The notes beneath the pieces were generated by a model. That model did no database searches, was not told the DNA's origin, and was given only the letters and a program-made list of their open reading frames with translations. From Acanthochlamys bracteata (taxonomy: Eukaryota > Streptophyta > Magnoliopsida > Pandanales > Velloziaceae): a DNA stretch of 64,000 nt. Shown here in pieces: positions 60,685 through 64,000 of this stretch; the first letter of the stretch is position 1; the number at the start of each line of letters is the position of its first letter. The stretch covers positions 2,480,001-2,544,000 of the forward strand of contig CM034133.1 of assembly GCA_019914995.1 (NCBI GenBank). The letters are read 5' to 3'. Both the position numbers and the translations under genes were made by a program.

Positions 60685-62595
60685 ATTTCTATCAGCAAAT
60701 CTCCACCGTCCGCTGATTTCCAGTGTCCCTCTCAATCAACATTCAACAGATCTGACAATCCATCGAAACAAATAGAAGAAGAAAGAAAGAAAATGTTTCG
60801 TTTTTCGGGGTTCAGCCTCTCAGGCTCTCAGCTGCTCAGCCTCGTGTTCAACAATCAACAATCACTCGCTTCCTGTAATACTCACAACACTAACTCACCA
60901 AATCAAACCAATAAAATCAAATAGACCACTGGAGCCATTTACATTCATTTTAAGTTATGGTGACGTTTCGATTATTTGTTGGGGAATAAGGCTGTGGTGT
61001 GATTGGAGTAGTGTAGGGCATTTATAATGTTGGTGTAACGTAAGATGAACGGATGATGAAGTGTTGGATCCAACGGATGAGATTGCTTATTTGGGACGCT
61101 TTCACATGGCAGCTGAGCTCATTTGTCAGTTTTCTGGATTAGTAGATTTATGCTGTTCCCGCGGGTTTAAGTGAGACAGTTTAACGTGGTCAGCCAAGCA
61201 TTCAAAATTCGAATGGTGAGGATTGGGCCCACATGAGATCAGATGGTGATGGTTTTGTTAATTAATGCTTAGTTATATTTAATAAACCGTATTACTTGCT
61301 TCATTCGACTCAGCCATATAATTAACTTCGGTTCTATACTCTAAACTCTAAAGAGCTATAAATCTTCAAAAACTCAGTTTTAATAATTTCGTTTGAGCCC
61401 TTCTTCGAAAACTAGTGAAGAACTAAAAATTTTAAGATTATACTTTAAAGTGGCTGAATTATCCAAATACTCGGAAAAACTCATCTATAAAGACTTTCTA
61501 ATATGGGACCAGAATTGATGAAACTGAAGTGAAGCATGTGAAGGATCATGGAATTATCTGGATCTTTTGGATGCAAAAAAAGTGTGTTCCCTACAAAGCG
61601 TTTCTATTATCTGCTATGATATGAATTATGAAATACATAGACACATAACATACATGAAATTCAATGAATGAAAAGGATCGCAGGGATCCAGTCAGTGCCT
61701 TTGAAGCCAAGGCAAATAAAAACACCATTGATGTCTCTCTATGACCAAATCTGGGTCCCAAGAAAACAAGAGAAAGAAAAGAAAGAAACCATTCTTCATT
61801 TTCAATGAAAATAGATTGATAGTAATAGTGGTCATGTTATGTGCTTTTGTTTGGTTTGTGGTTTATGAAACTTTGATTTGTTTGTTCTTCGAAACAAGAA
61901 AGAAAACAAAAAGTGAGCATTTTTCTTTTCAAATAAAGGCTACCGTTTGGCAAAACATTTACAGAAATTATTTTTCAATTTTTAATTTATAGTTTTTAAT
62001 ATAGTTTTATAATAATTAGAAATTTTATTTAAAATTGTATGGGCTTATGAAACAATTAAAGCCCAAAACGCCCATTTGAAGAATATCATTGCTATGTCCA
62101 ACAACTAAAGTCAATGACAACGACACGTCCATAGCTTTTACGGAACACGTACGCCGAAATCATATTAAATTAACTAATTATTAAAAAGAAATAATATATG
62201 CCCGGTTGAATTTGACTATGAATTAATTAGCAATAAACGTAAGCATATGTACACGTATGCATTAATTAAAATACGTACACATATTTCGCTGATGATGTTT
62301 GCATTGGCATACATGTAAAATTAAAACCTATGAGCTTTGGACAAGAACTCGTTAAGATTTTAATGATTTATTTATTGTATCAACCAGTGATGGAATTTCA
62401 ACGTAAACAAATTGATAAAAGTGAGTTTCTTTCAAATTAGAGATTCAATGAGCTTTTTCGAGTTCTTCATAAGTTTCAGGTACGTACGGAAGGCATTGTC
62501 GGTAGTTAGATTTAATTCAACAATCTTGCTTTGCTTATCTTTTTCTTTAAAAGAAATTCTTTCTTTTCGGTTTTATATTTCTGTTCTCTCTAGCT
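60685..62595. other. Divergent promoters of BPP-like and LRR-RLK genes
   Basis: 1.9 kb between two start codons. 60685-60870 is the BPP-like leader. 61960-62260 is AT-rich, with TGGGCTT and AAGCCCA words near 62040-62070 on opposite strands. The frame at 61741-61992 has AT-driven composition and no homology that I recognise. No other gene supported. Confidence 0.45.
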
Positions 62596-63980
62596 ATGGC
62601 TGCACAAACAAGTCGTCTCTCAGTAAGTTGGGCGATTGTAGCTCTACTATTCTGTAGCTACTTCAAATTTTCTACGTCACAAATAACTCATCCATCTGAA
62701 GGTAAATCAAATAACTATAAATACAGTTACAGTTCACTTATTTGATATCTAATTAATGTGAGGCAGAAAATTTGAAAGTTTCACTAATCTGCATGTCTTT
62801 TAATTATTGACATGCAGTTGATGCTTTAAAAACAATCAGGGCAAGATTGGTTGATCCCATGAGCAGGCTTCGGAACTGGAACACCGGCGATCCATGCAGA
62901 TCAAATTGGACTGGAGTTAACTGCTACAACACTACACTGAATGATGGATATTTGCATGTGAAAGAATTGTAAGTGCAAGAGCTATCGATCTCTTTAATTC
63001 ACAGTCTTCGATCTTTCCATTTTCTTTCATCCTGAAACTTTGATTTATTTCTCTAAATTTATAAATTTATATGTCAGGTGCTCTTTTTATAGACTTTTGA
63101 TAAGAAAATTTATACGTATAATTATTTCGTGACTTTAAAAGACCAAAGGTGCGTCCTAGCTATAAGCCATGCCAAACATTAATTACCTATGTTCATTTAG
63201 TGTAGGTCACCATTGTATACGTATCTCCTTGTTGCACTTGAGACCACTATACACTTACTAATTAAGAAAAACTTTGCATGTTGAGATGATTTTATGATTT
63301 TATTCCGTCTCTACCAGGCGACTCTTTAGGATGAATCTTTCTGGAACTTTAGCTCCTGAGCTTGGTCGTTTGTCACGTTTAAACATACTGTGAGTTCATT
63401 AATTTTATGTTAATTTTCCTGTCAATCATTTGCTCTTTTTCTTCTGTTGCTGACTAGCGTTATATTTTTGAAGGGATTTTATGTGGAACAACATAAATGG
63501 CAGCATACCTGAGGACATAGGCAACATAACTTCCCTTGTGCTACTGTAAGTTGTTAGTACTATAAACTAAATGGCTCAAAGTAACTGGGTGCATGTTTCG
63601 TGTGGGAATTTTTGAAATCTGCTGCTTTAAATTTTCAACAGATTATTTGTACTTATCCTCGGCATTAGAATGTAATTTCTAGTTATATGTAAGCATGTAA
63701 TGCAACAGTAACACAGTACTGGATCTACGTGGGTTCTATGTCGTCAAACTTGTTTAATAATTTTACATTTTTTGAAGCTCTAAATCACATCTCTGATCCT
63801 AGGTAAACCTATTTACTTATTGATGTTCTTTGGCAGGCTTCTGAATGGCAACCAGTTGACAGGATCTTTACCTGAGAAACTTGGGTATCTCCCTAAGTTG
63901 GATAGAATACAGATAGACCAGAACCAAATATCTGGGCCAATTCCAAGATCGTATGCATACTTGAACAGCACGAAGCATTT
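62596..63980 (+). CDS. LRR receptor-like kinase, 5' part only (At1g06840-like)
   Basis: First five exons of a gene that runs off the right edge: 62596-62701, 62818-62968, 63318-63389, 63474-63545, 63837-63980. Signal peptide about 1-31 ([18 protein letters not shown]), LRR N-cap [15 protein letters not shown]...[17 protein letters not shown], then LRRs: [64 protein letters not shown]. Exons of 72, 72 and 144 nt, cut in phase 2, each hold one or two LRR units, the typical LRR-VIII-1 arrangement. The transmembrane and kinase parts must lie beyond the window. Membership of the At1g06840/At5g37450 group is inferred from the N-terminal motif and exon pattern. Confidence 0.88.
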
Positions 63981-64000
63981 GTGAGTAGGTTACTTTTTTA

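Noticed and set aside
61741-61992. 83-codon plus-strand frame
   Set aside because: Lys/Phe-rich from base composition, no domain, in a promoter region.
1-64000. CRISPR arrays, bacterial operons, phage or plasmid features
   Set aside because: None seen; the window is plant nuclear DNA. The only short regular repeat is the 47-bp intronic minisatellite.

Overview
The window is nuclear DNA of a eudicot plant. Genes are intron-rich with canonical GT-AG boundaries, intergenic DNA is AT-rich, and the proteins belong to plant-specific or plant-type families: a FERONIA-type receptor kinase, a NETWORKED actin-binding protein, an EDR4-like zinc-ribbon protein, plant S6 kinase, a GH5 mannanase and LRR receptor kinases. 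The species cannot be named from the sequence alone.

Layout, left to right: about 2 kb with no clear gene, then a small acidic protein of unknown function (2111-2629, +). Next come a 19-exon SHPRH-type SNF2/RING ubiquitin ligase (3160-14449, -), an EDR4-like protein (15828-17579, -), a NET4-like protein (19436-21248, -) and a PRC-barrel protein (25394-27858, -). The PRC-barrel gene is divergent from an S6 kinase (30252-32425, +). The S6 kinase converges on an endo-beta-mannanase (33290-35436, -). A single-exon FERONIA-like receptor kinase follows (37167-39872, +). Between 40.25 and 41.84 kb lie retroelement fossils: part of a Ty3/gypsy element next to the end of a Ty1/copia element, the latter carrying a small fold-back insertion. 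Then come a coiled-coil protein (42709-46648, +), an LRR pseudokinase receptor (47714-50206, -), a decayed duplicate of the plastid SUFC gene (52473-56667, +) with an RPL23A retrocopy in one intron, a basic Ser/Pro-rich BPP-type microtubule protein (57517-60684, -), and the first exons of another LRR receptor kinase (62596 to the right edge, +).

Exon models were built by hand from reading frame, splice signals and family conservation. All complete models give lengths divisible by three: SHPRH 1685 aa, EDR4-like 542, NET4 576, PRC-barrel 375, S6K 473, mannanase 472, FER-like 901, coiled-coil 427, LRR pseudokinase 637, BPP 589. Several genes appear to have an intron in the 5' leader (SHPRH, EDR4-like, NET4, S6K, coiled-coil).

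There is no operon-like logic; these are independent housekeeping and signalling genes. The BPP, LRR pseudokinase and S6K genes resemble, from memory, neighbouring Arabidopsis loci near AT3G08670-AT3G08730, which suggests a conserved ancestral block.

I found no convincing new multi-gene system. The best leads are a 41-nt candidate intron in the EDR4-like gene, a GC-AG intron in SHPRH, uORFs in the S6K and EDR4-like leaders, a run of four identical 63-nt coiled-coil exons, the nested pseudogene, and the stacked transposon fossils beside an unexplained GC-richer fragment.
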